Shown here: positions 8,780-18,049 of the stretch, one piece after another
How the letters are laid out: the number at the start of each line of letters is the position of its first letter
Numbering within the stretch: position 1 is the stretch's first letter
DNA from: CAWUJT01 sp963922715
GTDB lineage: Bacteria > Pseudomonadota > Alphaproteobacteria > Rhodobacterales > Rhodobacteraceae
Direction of reading: 5' to 3'
Assembly (NCBI GenBank): GCA_963922715.1
Contig: CAWUJT010000009.1
Location: 1-45,422, forward strand
DNA: 45,422 nt
Made by a program: the position numbers and the translations under genes
The notes under the pieces: generated by a model
Database searches by the model: none
Told to the model about the DNA's origin: nothing
Seen by the model: only the letters and a program-made list of their open reading frames with translations

Positions 8780-9550
8780 ATGTCGCAAGACCGTTCCGCC
8801 TTTCAAGAAGCAGCTTTTCCAGGTTTTTTTGTCGAGACCCACAAATCTCACCCTCGCGTTCATCCCCCCACCCCAGAGCGCGATCATCGACGAGCCCACC
8901 GTGCCCGGTTAAAGCAACGCTTCATGAAAGGTGGTGCGACATCTATACCGGATTATGAATTGCTTGAGCTTCTGCTCTTTCAAGCGATCCCGCGTGGCGA
9001 TACAAAACCTCTTGCAAAAGAGTTGTTACACACCTTTGGAGATCTTAACCGCGTTATCGCAGCTCCCCCTGCACAACTTGAACAAGTGAAGGGCGTGGGG
9101 CCGGCAGTTATTATTGTGCTTAAAATTATAGAAGCAACAGCTCATCGCATGGCGCAAGCAAAAGTCTTGCAAAAACCTGTCATTCAATCTTGGGATACCT
9201 TGCTGCTTTACCTTCAAACGGCCATGGCTCATCAGAAAGTTGAAGAATTTCGGGTGCTCTATTTAGATCGTAAGAATGTGCTGATTGCTGATGAATCCCA
9301 AGGCAAGGGAACCGTAGATCATGTGCCTGTCTACCCCCGTGAGATTATGAAAAGAGCGCTGGAGCTTGGGGCTTCAGCGCTCATTCTTGTGCATAATCAT
9401 CCCTCAGGTGACCCATCACCAAGTGCAGCAGACATTCAAATGACACTTCAAATTCGTGATGCAGCAGAAATGCTTGGCCTTCGCCTTCACGATCATCTTA
9501 TTATTGGTCTTTCCACACAATGCAGTCTTAGATCAGAAGGCTACATTTAG
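8780..9550 (+). CDS. radC: RadC/YeeS-family JAMM-domain protein
   Basis: The 256-residue product has a helix-hairpin-helix around 95-115 (EQVKGVGPA) and a C-terminal MPN/JAMM metalloprotease-like domain with the zinc motif H205-x-H207-x7-S215-x2-D218 and a preceding EEF acidic residue near 156. RadC was named from a radiation-sensitive strain but the repair role was later withdrawn; the biochemical function is unsettled. The 3' end overlaps the convergent gene at 9547 by four bases. Confidence 0.92.
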   Translation: MSQDRSAFQEAAFPGFFVETHKSHPRVHPPTPERDHRRAHRARLKQRFMKGGATSIPDYELLELLLFQAIPRGDTKPLAKELLHTFGDLNRVIAAPPAQLEQVKGVGPAVIIVLKIIEATAHRMAQAKVLQKPVIQSWDTLLLYLQTAMAHQKVEEFRVLYLDRKNVLIADESQGKGTVDHVPVYPREIMKRALELGASALILVHNHPSGDPSPSAADIQMTLQIRDAAEMLGLRLHDHLIIGLSTQCSLRSEGYI

Positions 9551-10704
9551 TTATTATAAGACGCTTTCTTTAGTCCCTTAAGGTGATCGAATTCCAAAGG
9601 CAGTATAATCAATTCACCCATTGCTTCACATCCAGGCATTGTCATTGTTATTGGTGTATTATTCACCACCCCTGCGTCTGATGTGATTGTAAGTATCGTA
9701 TAACGCTTACCGCAGTTCATTTCATTAACAAAGGCTTCGATAGTTATTAATGGATAGCTTTCGATTAAATCGTTTATGATAGGCGCAGAGAAAACCTGAG
9801 CAACGTTAGAAGAGGGGAAATTCTTATCGCCGAGTACCATCATGTGCCCCTCGACTGCCCCAATATTACCCGGGCTGTTCATATAAACATGTCCTACGTC
9901 GCCGTAGTTTGCTCCATTTGACCAAGCGTGCAACTGGAAATCATTTAGACCTTCTCCAACAAGGGCAACGCGGCGATAAAGCGACGCATCTGGTATCGTT
10001 TCAGTTTCAGAAATTGTATGACCGTCTGGAAAATTTATGGACACTTGTGCTGTTTCCATTAAAGAAGGAATATATTCGATATATGCACCATCATCGCCAA
10101 TCCTTCCCGTGAAACGCATTTCGCCATAATTAACTTCAAAGTCTTGTCCAATGTGACAAGGCGCATTAACCAATAGACGTATCATTGCGGAAGGTTCATC
10201 ATCAAGGCGCATAAGTGGCATACACTCATCATCTATCATGGAAGAAGCAGAGGGTATTACCTCATTCTGAGATGATATCGGAGACGATTGTACTCCTTCG
10301 TTTACTTGTACGAGAAGATCAGTTTCAACATTCTCGAGCAAAGTATCAAATGTCAAATTCGAAAAATGGGCATCGGACGAAGAGTTCACATCGCCATTCA
10401 GAGGATCAAAATTTGCTACAGCGTTTTGGACAGGTTGATCTTTTGTAATTTGGTCGGGAACACTTACCGGCGGCGCAAAGCCCTGCATGGTGTTGAGTTG
10501 TGGCCGTGATAAAGTTTCAAATAATGACTCATTTTCAGCGTCACTAAGCGTTGTGGTCGGCGCAGTTTCGTTCATTGCAATTTCGGTCATGCTGCCCGTT
10601 TGCACTGCATTGTTTGCATCTGACATTTGTTTGATTGCATATCCTAAACTTAAGGATATGCCGATCATAACCACAGGCACCATTCTAATAGCTGTTTCTT
10701 TCAT
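9547..10704 (-). CDS. SecA-adjacent membrane-anchored protein of unknown function
   Basis: About 385 residues. One hydrophobic segment at the N terminus (roughly residues 9-25) should anchor it in the inner membrane; the rest would be periplasmic. The N-terminal third is low-complexity, rich in Ser, Asn, Asp, Glu and Thr. The C-terminal half looks folded, with cysteines near 189, 208, 352 and 375 and a stretch containing LLVNAPCHIGQDF that I recognise from proteins often labelled 'translocase' in Rhodobacteraceae purely because they sit beside secA. I know of no function. Two ATGs stand in tandem; AAAGG fits the second (10704) better. The gene is visibly AT-richer than its neighbours. It lies downstream of secA on the same strand. 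Confidence 0.75.
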   Translation of the reverse strand: MKETAIRMVPVVMIGISLSLGYAIKQMSDANNAVQTGSMTEIAMNETAPTTTLSDAENESLFETLSRPQLNTMQGFAPPVSVPDQITKDQPVQNAVANFDPLNGDVNSSSDAHFSNLTFDTLLENVETDLLVQVNEGVQSSPISSQNEVIPSASSMIDDECMPLMRLDDEPSAMIRLLVNAPCHIGQDFEVNYGEMRFTGRIGDDGAYIEYIPSLMETAQVSINFPDGHTISETETIPDASLYRRVALVGEGLNDFQLHAWSNGANYGDVGHVYMNSPGNIGAVEGHMMVLGDKNFPSSNVAQVFSAPIINDLIESYPLITIEAFVNEMNCGKRYTILTITSDAGVVNNTPITMTMPGCEAMGELIILPLEFDHLKGLKKASYNN

Positions 10705-10788
10705 CATAGCACCTTTTACTCGTTAGGTTCCCATGAAATAACTATCAAGAGTAAATCTGTTCTGAATATGGCCCCCAAAAGGCCGTTT

Positions 10789-13488
10789 TTAGAATTTTCC
10801 GTGGCAATGTTTATATTTTTTACCCGATCCACACGGACAAAGCGCATTTCGTGCGATATTGCCCCAAGTTGATGGGTCTAATTTGTCAAAGGTATGTGTT
10901 ACCTCACTCAACGTTTTTTTTTGATTTGATATATCTTGAGAGTCTTCTGCACGCGCCGCAGTTAAACGCTGTTGTTCCATAATTTTTGCCACAACTGCTT
11001 GACGCTCTTCTTCAGAGAGCGGTTTGATCAGGCCAAGTTTGCGTGTTGTGGCCACACGTAAACCATTGAGCAAACCGTCAAAAAGCTGAAAGGCTTCTGA
11101 TTTGTATTCATTCAAGGGATCGCGTTGCGCGTATCCCCGAAACCCGATGATAGAACGTAAATGTTCTAGGGTAAGTAAATGTTCACGCCATTTTTCATCG
11201 ATCGTCTGGAGAAGCACTTGCTTTTCGATGCTGCGCATTTGTTCAACGCCGAACTCGACAGATTTTGCGGCCATAAACTCATCTGCGGCTTTGCGCAGTC
11301 GTTCATCTATGACATCTTGATCTACCCCGTCTTCTTCAGACCAGTCTATGATTGGCACATCGATATTCAGAGTTTCAATGACAGCAGCATACAAACCTTG
11401 CACGTCCCACTGATCCGCATAGGTTTTGGCTGGAAGATATGTATCGATCAAATCACTGATGACGTCATCGCGCATGTCTTGCACGATCTCACCGACGTCC
11501 TCGGCCTCCATAATCTCCAGACGTTGAGAGAAGATCACTTTCCGTTGATCGTTCATCACATCGTCAAATTTCAAAAGTTGCTTCCGAATATCAAAGTTTC
11601 GCCCTTCGACTTTTGCCTGCGCACGTTCTAAGGATTTGTTCACCCAAGGGTGTTGAATGGCTTCACCGTCTTGCATCCCCAGAGTTTTCAGCATTTTATC
11701 CAGCCGTTCAGAGCCGAAAATACGCAGTAGATCATCTTCAAGGCTCAGGAAAAATACCGATTTCCCAGGATCGCCTTGGCGCCCAGAGCGTCCACGAAGC
11801 TGATTGTCAATCCGCCGGCTTTCGTGGCGTTCGGTGGCAAGCACGAATAATCCCCCTGCTGCTTTGACGGCTGCCTCATCCTTTTCATGTTCGGCTTCTA
11901 TTTCTTTGCGCAATATATCGGGATCTTTGTCAGGGGCTGCGGCAATCGCCTCCATAACCTTAAAGTCGATGTTGCCCCCTAATTTGATATCTGTTCCGCG
12001 GCCCGCCATATTTGTGGCGATTGTGACTGCACCAAGTTTGCCAGCGTCAGCGACAATCTTAGCCTCTTGTTCATGTTGGCGCGCATTCAGCACATTGTGC
12101 GCAACGTTTGTCTTTTTCAAAAGAGCAGCCAACATTTCGGATTTTTCGATCGAGGTTGTACCAACCAGAACCGGTTGGCCTTTTGCATGTGCCTCTTTGA
12201 TCTCCGTGACTATGGCAGCGAATTTCTCATCGGCAGTACGGTAAACCTTGTCGTCTACGTCAACGCGGGCAATGGGACGGTTTGTCGGCACTTCCACGAC
12301 GCCGAGCCCATAAATTTGCTGAAATTCTTCAGCTTCTGTGGCTGCGGTGCCCGTCATGCCGGCCAACTTATCGTAAAGCCTGAAGTAGTTTTGAAATGTC
12401 ACTTGCGCGAGGGTTGTATTTTCAGGCTGTATCGCGCAATTCTCTTTGGCCTCAATCGCCTGATGTAGGCCATCCGAAAGCCGCCGACCAGGTGTCATTC
12501 GGCCTGTGAACTCATCGATCAACACAACATTTCCATCGCGCACGATATATTGGGTGTCTTTTTGAAACAGCTTATGCGCGCGTAAAGCTTGGTTGACGTG
12601 ATGGATAATGGTTGTCGATTCTGGATCATAAAGCGATTGACCGTCAGGAAGAAACCCTGCGGCTTTGAGGCGGGTTTCTAACCATTCATTCCCTTCATCC
12701 GTAAAGGTCACACTGCGTGTTTTTTCATCAAGTTCGTAGAACTCATCGCTCATATCTGGGATGATTTTGTCAATCGTGACATAAAGATCGGAACGATCTT
12801 CAGCGGGGCCAGAGATAATCAGCGGCGTGCGTGCTTCATCAATTAAGATGGAGTCGACCTCATCAACAATTGCAAAATAATGGGACCTTTGCGCCATTTC
12901 CGCGCGTGTTTTGCGCATATTGTCACGCAGATAGTCAAAGCCCAACTCATTGTTTGTGGCATAGGTGATATCTGCCTCATAGGCGGTTTTTTTCTCGACC
13001 TCGGGTTGTCCGGGATAAACAACGCCGGTTTTCAGCCCAAGTTTGCTATAAACAGCGCCCATCCACTCAGCATCCCGTTTGGCGAGGTAATCGTTGACGG
13101 TGACGATATGCACGCCCTTGCCTCTCAGTGCGTTGAGGTATGCTGGAAAGGTGGCCACAAGGGTTTTGCCTTCGCCTGTTTTCATCTCAGCAATATTGCC
13201 TTGATGCAGAAAGATGCCGCCCATAAGCTGCACATCAAAGGCACGCAATCCCAATGCGCGATGCGCGGCCTCCCGGCAGTTTGCAAAGGCTTCCGGCAGC
13301 AAATCGTCAAGATTTTCGCCCTTTTCAAGGCGCTCTTTGAAAGACGTGGTTTTTGCAATCAACTCTGCATCTGACAGCTTGATATAGTCTGACTCCAAGG
13401 CGTTGATCTGCGCGATTGTTTTCCGAATGGATTTTACTTTTCGCTCGCTCGGGCTTCCGATGATTTTGCGCGCCAGCGTTCCTAACAT
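10789..13488 (-). CDS. secA: Preprotein translocase ATPase SecA
   Basis: Motor of the Sec pathway, driving unfolded preproteins through SecYEG. The 899-residue product begins MLGTLARKIIGSPSERK and contains Walker A MKTGEGKT at about 102-109, the DEVDSILIDEARTPLIISG segment, TNMAGRGTDI, the C-terminal half with LRGRSGRQGDPG, and the zinc-binding tail CPCGSGKKYKHCHG that contacts SecB or ribosomes. I placed the start at 13488, where AGGA lies nine bases upstream; an in-frame ATG 16 codons earlier adds residues unlike SecA. It is divergent from the parvulin gene across about 200 bases. Confidence 0.97.
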   Translation of the reverse strand: MLGTLARKIIGSPSERKVKSIRKTIAQINALESDYIKLSDAELIAKTTSFKERLEKGENLDDLLPEAFANCREAAHRALGLRAFDVQLMGGIFLHQGNIAEMKTGEGKTLVATFPAYLNALRGKGVHIVTVNDYLAKRDAEWMGAVYSKLGLKTGVVYPGQPEVEKKTAYEADITYATNNELGFDYLRDNMRKTRAEMAQRSHYFAIVDEVDSILIDEARTPLIISGPAEDRSDLYVTIDKIIPDMSDEFYELDEKTRSVTFTDEGNEWLETRLKAAGFLPDGQSLYDPESTTIIHHVNQALRAHKLFQKDTQYIVRDGNVVLIDEFTGRMTPGRRLSDGLHQAIEAKENCAIQPENTTLAQVTFQNYFRLYDKLAGMTGTAATEAEEFQQIYGLGVVEVPTNRPIARVDVDDKVYRTADEKFAAIVTEIKEAHAKGQPVLVGTTSIEKSEMLAALLKKTNVAHNVLNARQHEQEAKIVADAGKLGAVTIATNMAGRGTDIKLGGNIDFKVMEAIAAAPDKDPDILRKEIEAEHEKDEAAVKAAGGLFVLATERHESRRIDNQLRGRSGRQGDPGKSVFFLSLEDDLLRIFGSERLDKMLKTLGMQDGEAIQHPWVNKSLERAQAKVEGRNFDIRKQLLKFDDVMNDQRKVIFSQRLEIMEAEDVGEIVQDMRDDVISDLIDTYLPAKTYADQWDVQGLYAAVIETLNIDVPIIDWSEEDGVDQDVIDERLRKAADEFMAAKSVEFGVEQMRSIEKQVLLQTIDEKWREHLLTLEHLRSIIGFRGYAQRDPLNEYKSEAFQLFDGLLNGLRVATTRKLGLIKPLSEEERQAVVAKIMEQQRLTAARAEDSQDISNQKKTLSEVTHTFDKLDPSTWGNIARNALCPCGSGKKYKHCHGKF

Positions 13489-13687
13489 GTGCTCGTGTCC
13501 TAGCCTTGTGGTGAGTGCAATAACTTTATCGCACATATATATGGAGCATCCGGTTGTCCGATTTCTCTTTGACCTTTATGTAACGTCATAGAATGTTGGA
13601 TACCACCATATCATTCGATATTCGCAGATAAGACTGTCTGGTGGATGTGTCAACGAAGCACCAAAGCATAAACTCAAAGGATACGAC

Positions 13688-14521
13688 ATGAAACCCATTT
13701 TCATCATAACGACAGCACTCGCAATTCTGCCGGCACCTGTATTTGCACAAGATGTCAGCACCGTTGTGGCGACAGTCGATGATGTAGACATTACCGTGGG
13801 GCATCTTATCTCAATGCGAGAGCAGCTGCCCCAACAATATCAAGCTTTACCCGATGATGTCCTTTATGGCGCAATGATTGATCAACTGATCCAACAAGAG
13901 GTTTTGGCGGCTGAGGCGCAAAAATCACTCAGTCTTAGACAGGCGCTTGGTCTTGAAAACGCACAGCGGGCCTTTGTAGCCGAAACTATCATCAACACAC
14001 TTCAATCCCAAGACATTTCAGAGGATGACATCCAAGCCACCTATACGGCGACATATGGGAATTATGAAGACGTAAAGGAATTTAACGCCTCTCACATTCT
14101 GGTTGAAACCCAGGAAGAGGCCGTCGCACTGATCGCAGAACTTGAAGGCGGTGCTGATTTTGCTACCCTTGCACAAGAACATTCCACGGGTCCATCCGGG
14201 CCTAACGGAGGAGGCTTGGGCTGGTTTGGCCTTGGCATGATGGTGCCAAGTTTTGAGCAAGCCGTTGTTGCCTTGGAGGAAGGGCAAGTTTCTGAACCTG
14301 TGCAAACCCAGTTTGGCTGGCATGTGGTTTTGCTGAATGAAACCCGCTTGCGGGGTGCACCTGACCTGGAAGAGGTGCGCGGTGAGCTTGAGCAGCAAAT
14401 CCAAGCTGGGCGGGTGGATGCCCGCATTGCGGAGTTGCTCGCACAAGCCGAGATCACGCGGTCGTCTGAAGGGATCGACCCCACCATCATTCAAAACTCG
14501 GACCTGCTTGACAGCGAATGA
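13688..14521 (+). CDS. Periplasmic peptidylprolyl isomerase, parvulin type (SurA/PrsA-like)
   Basis: The 277-residue product has a signal peptide (cleavage likely after FA, residue 20), an N-terminal chaperone-like helical region, and a parvulin domain at roughly 133-225 marked by FNASHILVETQEEA, GADFATLAQEHSTGPSG, GGGLGWFGLGMMVPSFEQAV and TQFGWHVVLLNE. It should assist folding of exported proteins. The stop overlaps the argJ start (ATGA), a coupling I recall as common in Rhodobacteraceae although no functional link is evident. AAAGGATACGAC precedes the ATG. Confidence 0.88.
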   Translation: MKPIFIITTALAILPAPVFAQDVSTVVATVDDVDITVGHLISMREQLPQQYQALPDDVLYGAMIDQLIQQEVLAAEAQKSLSLRQALGLENAQRAFVAETIINTLQSQDISEDDIQATYTATYGNYEDVKEFNASHILVETQEEAVALIAELEGGADFATLAQEHSTGPSGPNGGGLGWFGLGMMVPSFEQAVVALEEGQVSEPVQTQFGWHVVLLNETRLRGAPDLEEVRGELEQQIQAGRVDARIAELLAQAEITRSSEGIDPTIIQNSDLLDSE

Positions 14522-15744
14522 GATCGCCTCTGGCCCCTGAGCATTTCCCGGATCTGCCGCCTATTGATGGCGTGCGCTTTGCGACGGTTGCTGCTGGCGT
14601 TCGATACAAAGATCGTCACGATGTCATGCTGGCAGAGATTGCGCCCGGTGCGACTGTGGCCGGTGTCTTTACGCAGTCCACGACGCGCTCTGATGCTGTG
14701 CGTGACTGTCAAGCCAAACTCAAGGCAGGCTTAGCGCCAGGCGGTGCCGCGATTTTGGTCAACTCTGGCAATGCCAATGCCTTTACTGGACATGCCGGCC
14801 AGCTTTCGGTGCAAGCGATTACAAAAGAGGTCGCACAGACATTTAGTGTAGCGCCGCCCAATGTCCTTACCGCCTCCACAGGTGTGATCGGGGAACCGCT
14901 TGACCATGACAAAATCCTGCAAAAGCTCTTTGACTTGAAGGCTGGACTTTCGTCTCAGGGTCTTCAGGCCGCCGCGCGCGCCATTATGACAACAGACACC
15001 TTTCCCAAGGGCGCTGTGGCCGAGATAAAGGTGTCCGGCAGCCCGGTGAAGATTGTGGGGATCGCAAAAGGATCAGGCATGATCGCGCCGGATATGGCGA
15101 CGATGCTGGCCTTTGTGTTCACGGATGCGGCGGTGTCAGCGGACCTTCTGCAAAAGCTGGTTGTTCAATGCACACAAGAGACATTCAACGCCATCACTGT
15201 GGACAGCGATACATCAACCTCTGACACGGTGATCACTGTTGCAACGGGCAAAGCGGGGCATCCTGTCTTAGAGACAGCACGCGCGGCGCGGGCTTTCAAA
15301 GCGGGTTTGCATAAAGTCTTCCAGGACCTTGCCTTGCAAATCGTCTCGGACGGGGAGGGTGCGACCAAACGTGTAAAGGTGCAGGTGACCGGAGCCAAAT
15401 CCCGGCGCGATGCCCGCAAAGTGGCCTGGGCCATTGCCAATTCACCCCTCGTTAAAACCGCGATTGCAGGCGAGGACCCGAACTGGGGACGCGTTGTGAT
15501 GGCGGTGGGAAAATCAGGCGCCCTGGCCGAACGGGACCACCTGAGTATTTGGTTTGGCGATGTGTTGGTGGCAGAACGGGGGTGGCGCGCACCTGATTAT
15601 CGGGAAGAGGATGCGGCGGCTTACATGAAAAACCAAGAAATCACTCTGCGGGTGGACCTTGGGCTTGGCACAGCAAAGGCGCGGATGTGGACATGCGACC
15701 TGACAGATCGCTACATTCAGATTAACGCTGATTACCGCTCATGA
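14518..15744 (+). CDS. argJ: Bifunctional ornithine acetyltransferase / N-acetylglutamate synthase
   Basis: Transfers acetyl from N-acetylornithine to glutamate and so closes the cyclic arginine pathway; many members also use acetyl-CoA. The 408-residue precursor has NSGNANA (82-88), TASTGVIGEPL (118-128), TTDTFPKGA (158-166) and the autoproteolysis site KGSGMIAPDMATML (184-197), in which cleavage before Thr195 makes the catalytic nucleophile of the beta chain. The ATG overlaps the parvulin stop, and the argJ stop in turn overlaps mutT. Confidence 0.96.
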   Translation: MRSPLAPEHFPDLPPIDGVRFATVAAGVRYKDRHDVMLAEIAPGATVAGVFTQSTTRSDAVRDCQAKLKAGLAPGGAAILVNSGNANAFTGHAGQLSVQAITKEVAQTFSVAPPNVLTASTGVIGEPLDHDKILQKLFDLKAGLSSQGLQAAARAIMTTDTFPKGAVAEIKVSGSPVKIVGIAKGSGMIAPDMATMLAFVFTDAAVSADLLQKLVVQCTQETFNAITVDSDTSTSDTVITVATGKAGHPVLETARAARAFKAGLHKVFQDLALQIVSDGEGATKRVKVQVTGAKSRRDARKVAWAIANSPLVKTAIAGEDPNWGRVVMAVGKSGALAERDHLSIWFGDVLVAERGWRAPDYREEDAAAYMKNQEITLRVDLGLGTAKARMWTCDLTDRYIQINADYRS

Positions 15745-16139
15745 AGATCGTTTTGGTTTCAGCCGTTGTTCTGGTCGACAGAGATGGAAAGATTCTTCTG
15801 GCACAACGCCCCCCAGGCAAAAGCATGGAAGGCCTTTGGGAATTTCCAGGCGGCAAAGTCGAAAGTGGCGAAACCCCCGAAAGGGCATTGATCCGTGAGT
15901 TGCAGGAAGAGCTTGGGATTTCCACCTGGCAGTCCTGTCTGGCCCCGCTGACCTTTGCCAGCCACGCTTATGACACGTTTCACCTGCTGATGCCGCTGTT
16001 TATCTGCCGCAAATGGGACGGCATTCCAAGGCCAAAGGAAAACCAAAAGCTGGTCTGGGTATCAAAGTCTGACTTGCGCGATTATCCCATGCCGCCCGCC
16101 GATAAACCCTTGATCCCCATCATCCGTGATTGGCTGTGA
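15741..16139 (+). CDS. mutT: 8-oxo-dGTP diphosphatase MutT (Nudix)
   Basis: Cleans the nucleotide pool by hydrolysing 8-oxo-dGTP, which prevents A:T to C:G changes. The 132-residue product has a perfect Nudix box from G38 to I60 (GX5EX7REUXEEXGU) inside the MutT-typical GKSMEGLWEFPGGKVESGE context. It is coupled to argJ by ATGA and its 3' end overlaps the convergent hemH end by 20 bases, so each reads the other's tail in antisense. Confidence 0.92.
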   Translation: MKIVLVSAVVLVDRDGKILLAQRPPGKSMEGLWEFPGGKVESGETPERALIRELQEELGISTWQSCLAPLTFASHAYDTFHLLMPLFICRKWDGIPRPKENQKLVWVSKSDLRDYPMPPADKPLIPIIRDWL

Positions 16140-17220
16140 CAGCAACGGCTTCGTCAACCCACCCTTTGAGATTGTCTTCAATAATGGCACCAAGCGCCTT
16201 GATGTGGGCGGCATCGTCATTCAGACAGGGGATGTAGGTGAACTCCTCCCCACCTGCTTCTTCAAAACTTTCTTTGATCTCTTCGTTGATCTCTTCAAGT
16301 GTCTCGATACAATCGGCCGAGAAGGCGGGCGCGATAACAGCGATGCGTTTCTTGCCCGTCTCTGCAAGGCGGGCCACTTCTTCAACGGTGTAGGGTTGCA
16401 GCCATTCCTCTGGTCCAAAGCGGCTTTGGAAGGTGGTCACGATTTGGCTTTCGTCCCAGCCCAAGCGTTCGCGCAACAACCGTGTCGTTTTCTGGCACTG
16501 GCAATGATAGGGATCGCCCTCCATCAGATACCGCTTCGGAACTCCGTGGTAAGACGCCACAAGCACATCGGGTTTTTCATCAAGCCCCGTGTAAGCGCGT
16601 TCCACCGATTGGGCGAGCGCATCAATATAGCGCGGATCACTGTAATATGCACCGACTGAACGCACCGTTGGTTGCCACTTGGGCGTCATCAGCGCGCGGA
16701 AGAATTGATCGTTCGCGGTTGCTGTGGTGGCCCCTGCATATTGCGGATAGAGCGGAAAGAAGAGGATTTTATCACAGCCAGCGGCAATCAGTTGTTCAAC
16801 CTTCGATTTGGTCGACGGATTGCCGTAGCGCATACAGTAGTCCACAACCACTTGGTCCCCATATGCGGCATGCAAGTGCTCTGCGAGCTTTGCGGTTTGG
16901 GCCTTAGTGATTGTGGCCAAGGGGCTTTCGCCCTTGGCCTCATTCCAGATCGATTTATAGGCCGCCCCGGAACTGAAGGGGCGTTTGGTCAGGATGATCA
17001 ATTGCAGAAGCGGTTGCCAAAGCCAGGGCGAGTAATCGATCACTCTGCGGTCACTCAGAAATTCATTGAGATAGCGCCGCATCGGCCAATAGCTGTGATG
17101 ATCCGGTGTGCCCAGATTTGCCAACAACACGCCCACACGGCCAAAACGTACCTGGGGATGATCGGGGGCCGCATGGGGCAGCGGGTCTGCCTCTGAGATC
17201 ATAAATCCTGTGTCCTTCAT
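16120..17220 (-). CDS. hemH: Ferrochelatase
   Basis: Inserts ferrous iron into protoporphyrin IX in the last step of haem synthesis. The 366-residue product shows LANLGTPD near the N terminus, the catalytic histidine in VASYHGVPKRY (near 230), the HCQC segment, TFQSRFGPEEWLQPYT and the acidic FSADCIETLEEI motif. I do not see the extra C-terminal cysteines expected for an iron-sulfur ferrochelatase. Its ATG overlaps the stop of the upstream methyltransferase gene, so they form a coupled pair. Confidence 0.95.
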   Translation of the reverse strand: MKDTGFMISEADPLPHAAPDHPQVRFGRVGVLLANLGTPDHHSYWPMRRYLNEFLSDRRVIDYSPWLWQPLLQLIILTKRPFSSGAAYKSIWNEAKGESPLATITKAQTAKLAEHLHAAYGDQVVVDYCMRYGNPSTKSKVEQLIAAGCDKILFFPLYPQYAGATTATANDQFFRALMTPKWQPTVRSVGAYYSDPRYIDALAQSVERAYTGLDEKPDVLVASYHGVPKRYLMEGDPYHCQCQKTTRLLRERLGWDESQIVTTFQSRFGPEEWLQPYTVEEVARLAETGKKRIAVIAPAFSADCIETLEEINEEIKESFEEAGGEEFTYIPCLNDDAAHIKALGAIIEDNLKGWVDEAVAVTANHG

Positions 17221-18023
17221 CTCTCACTCTTCTCTTTGTCCAAAACCTCGATCAGGCTATGTGTCGCCGATCCGGGCCTCAGCGGTTTGGGTTGATCTTC
17301 TGACGGACACCAGCCTGCCAGGAAAATCAGGTCAAACGTCGCCGTGATCCGGCCATCCTTCGTTCCAAAACTCTTTTGGTAGATATGGGCCGCGCGATCG
17401 AAAAGACCACGGGAAGGGTATTTTTTTTGACGATCTGCCAAGGCGTTGGTTTCTCCCATGGCGCGCAGATCCTTAATCAGATGAAACATCGTGTCATAAA
17501 CGACAGGGATTTTGACAGTATCGGCCACGGGCAAAGCCAATCCTGCACGTTGCAGCAAGGCCCCCATATCCCGCACCTCTGCCATCGGGAGAACACGCGG
17601 GGACAGCCCGCCTGTTTCAGCGATTTCCGCCTCAGCAAGGCTTGTGCGCAACTCATGGAGCGTTTGACCACCAAATGCCACAGCCAAACACAGCCCATCG
17701 GGCTGCAAAGCGCGACGGCACTGCACAAGCTGGCCGACGGGATCATCGGCCCAATGCAGCGCCATGGCGTGGATCACAAGATCATGGGCTTGCGGCGCAA
17801 GCTCTAGGCGCTCTGTATCGCAAACAATCTTCGCCATTGGAAAAGCGGGGCCCCAAATCTTTGGCGCACCCGTGACCAATGCGGGGGACGTAAACGCTCT
17901 GTTAATGTCTGTCAGTCTTTCCTGGATCTCGAGATGAGCGGCCTCATGCAAAAACCACGCCCCATGCGCGCGGTTTCGATGATAGGCAAGAGCAGTTCGG
18001 TCTGTGAGGCGGCGCAGTGTCAT
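17217..18023 (-). CDS. SAM-methyltransferase-fold protein, NDUFAF5-like
   Basis: The 268-residue product resembles the C20orf7/NDUFAF5 family: an N-terminal FLHEAAHLEIQERL, then LHWADDPVGQLVQCRRALQPDG (89-110), FGGQTLHELR (117-126), GGLSPRVLPMAEVRDMGALL and the C-terminal GWCPSEDQPKPLRPGSA. In mitochondria NDUFAF5 acts in complex I assembly as an arginine hydroxylase on the NuoB homologue. The glycine-rich SAM loop normally found here (DxGxGxG) is replaced at 48-61 by a sequence with only TGAPKIWG, so methyl transfer is doubtful. It is coupled to hemH and divergent from comF with 26 bases between starts. Confidence 0.8.
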   Translation of the reverse strand: MTLRRLTDRTALAYHRNRAHGAWFLHEAAHLEIQERLTDINRAFTSPALVTGAPKIWGPAFPMAKIVCDTERLELAPQAHDLVIHAMALHWADDPVGQLVQCRRALQPDGLCLAVAFGGQTLHELRTSLAEAEIAETGGLSPRVLPMAEVRDMGALLQRAGLALPVADTVKIPVVYDTMFHLIKDLRAMGETNALADRQKKYPSRGLFDRAAHIYQKSFGTKDGRITATFDLIFLAGWCPSEDQPKPLRPGSATHSLIEVLDKEKSER

Positions 18024-18049
18024 GTGATTGTAAGAAATAGGGGGCAGCT

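Noticed and set aside
10764..10792. Inverted repeat GGCC-N7-GGCC followed by TTTTT near the secA stop
   Set aside because: The T tract is on the plus strand, where no gene ends; read in the direction of secA there is no T tract, so it is not a secA terminator.
11179..11631. Long antisense open frame inside secA, with others inside argJ, infB and nusA
   Set aside because: These are mirror frames of strongly coding genes, with no ribosome sites and no family resemblance.
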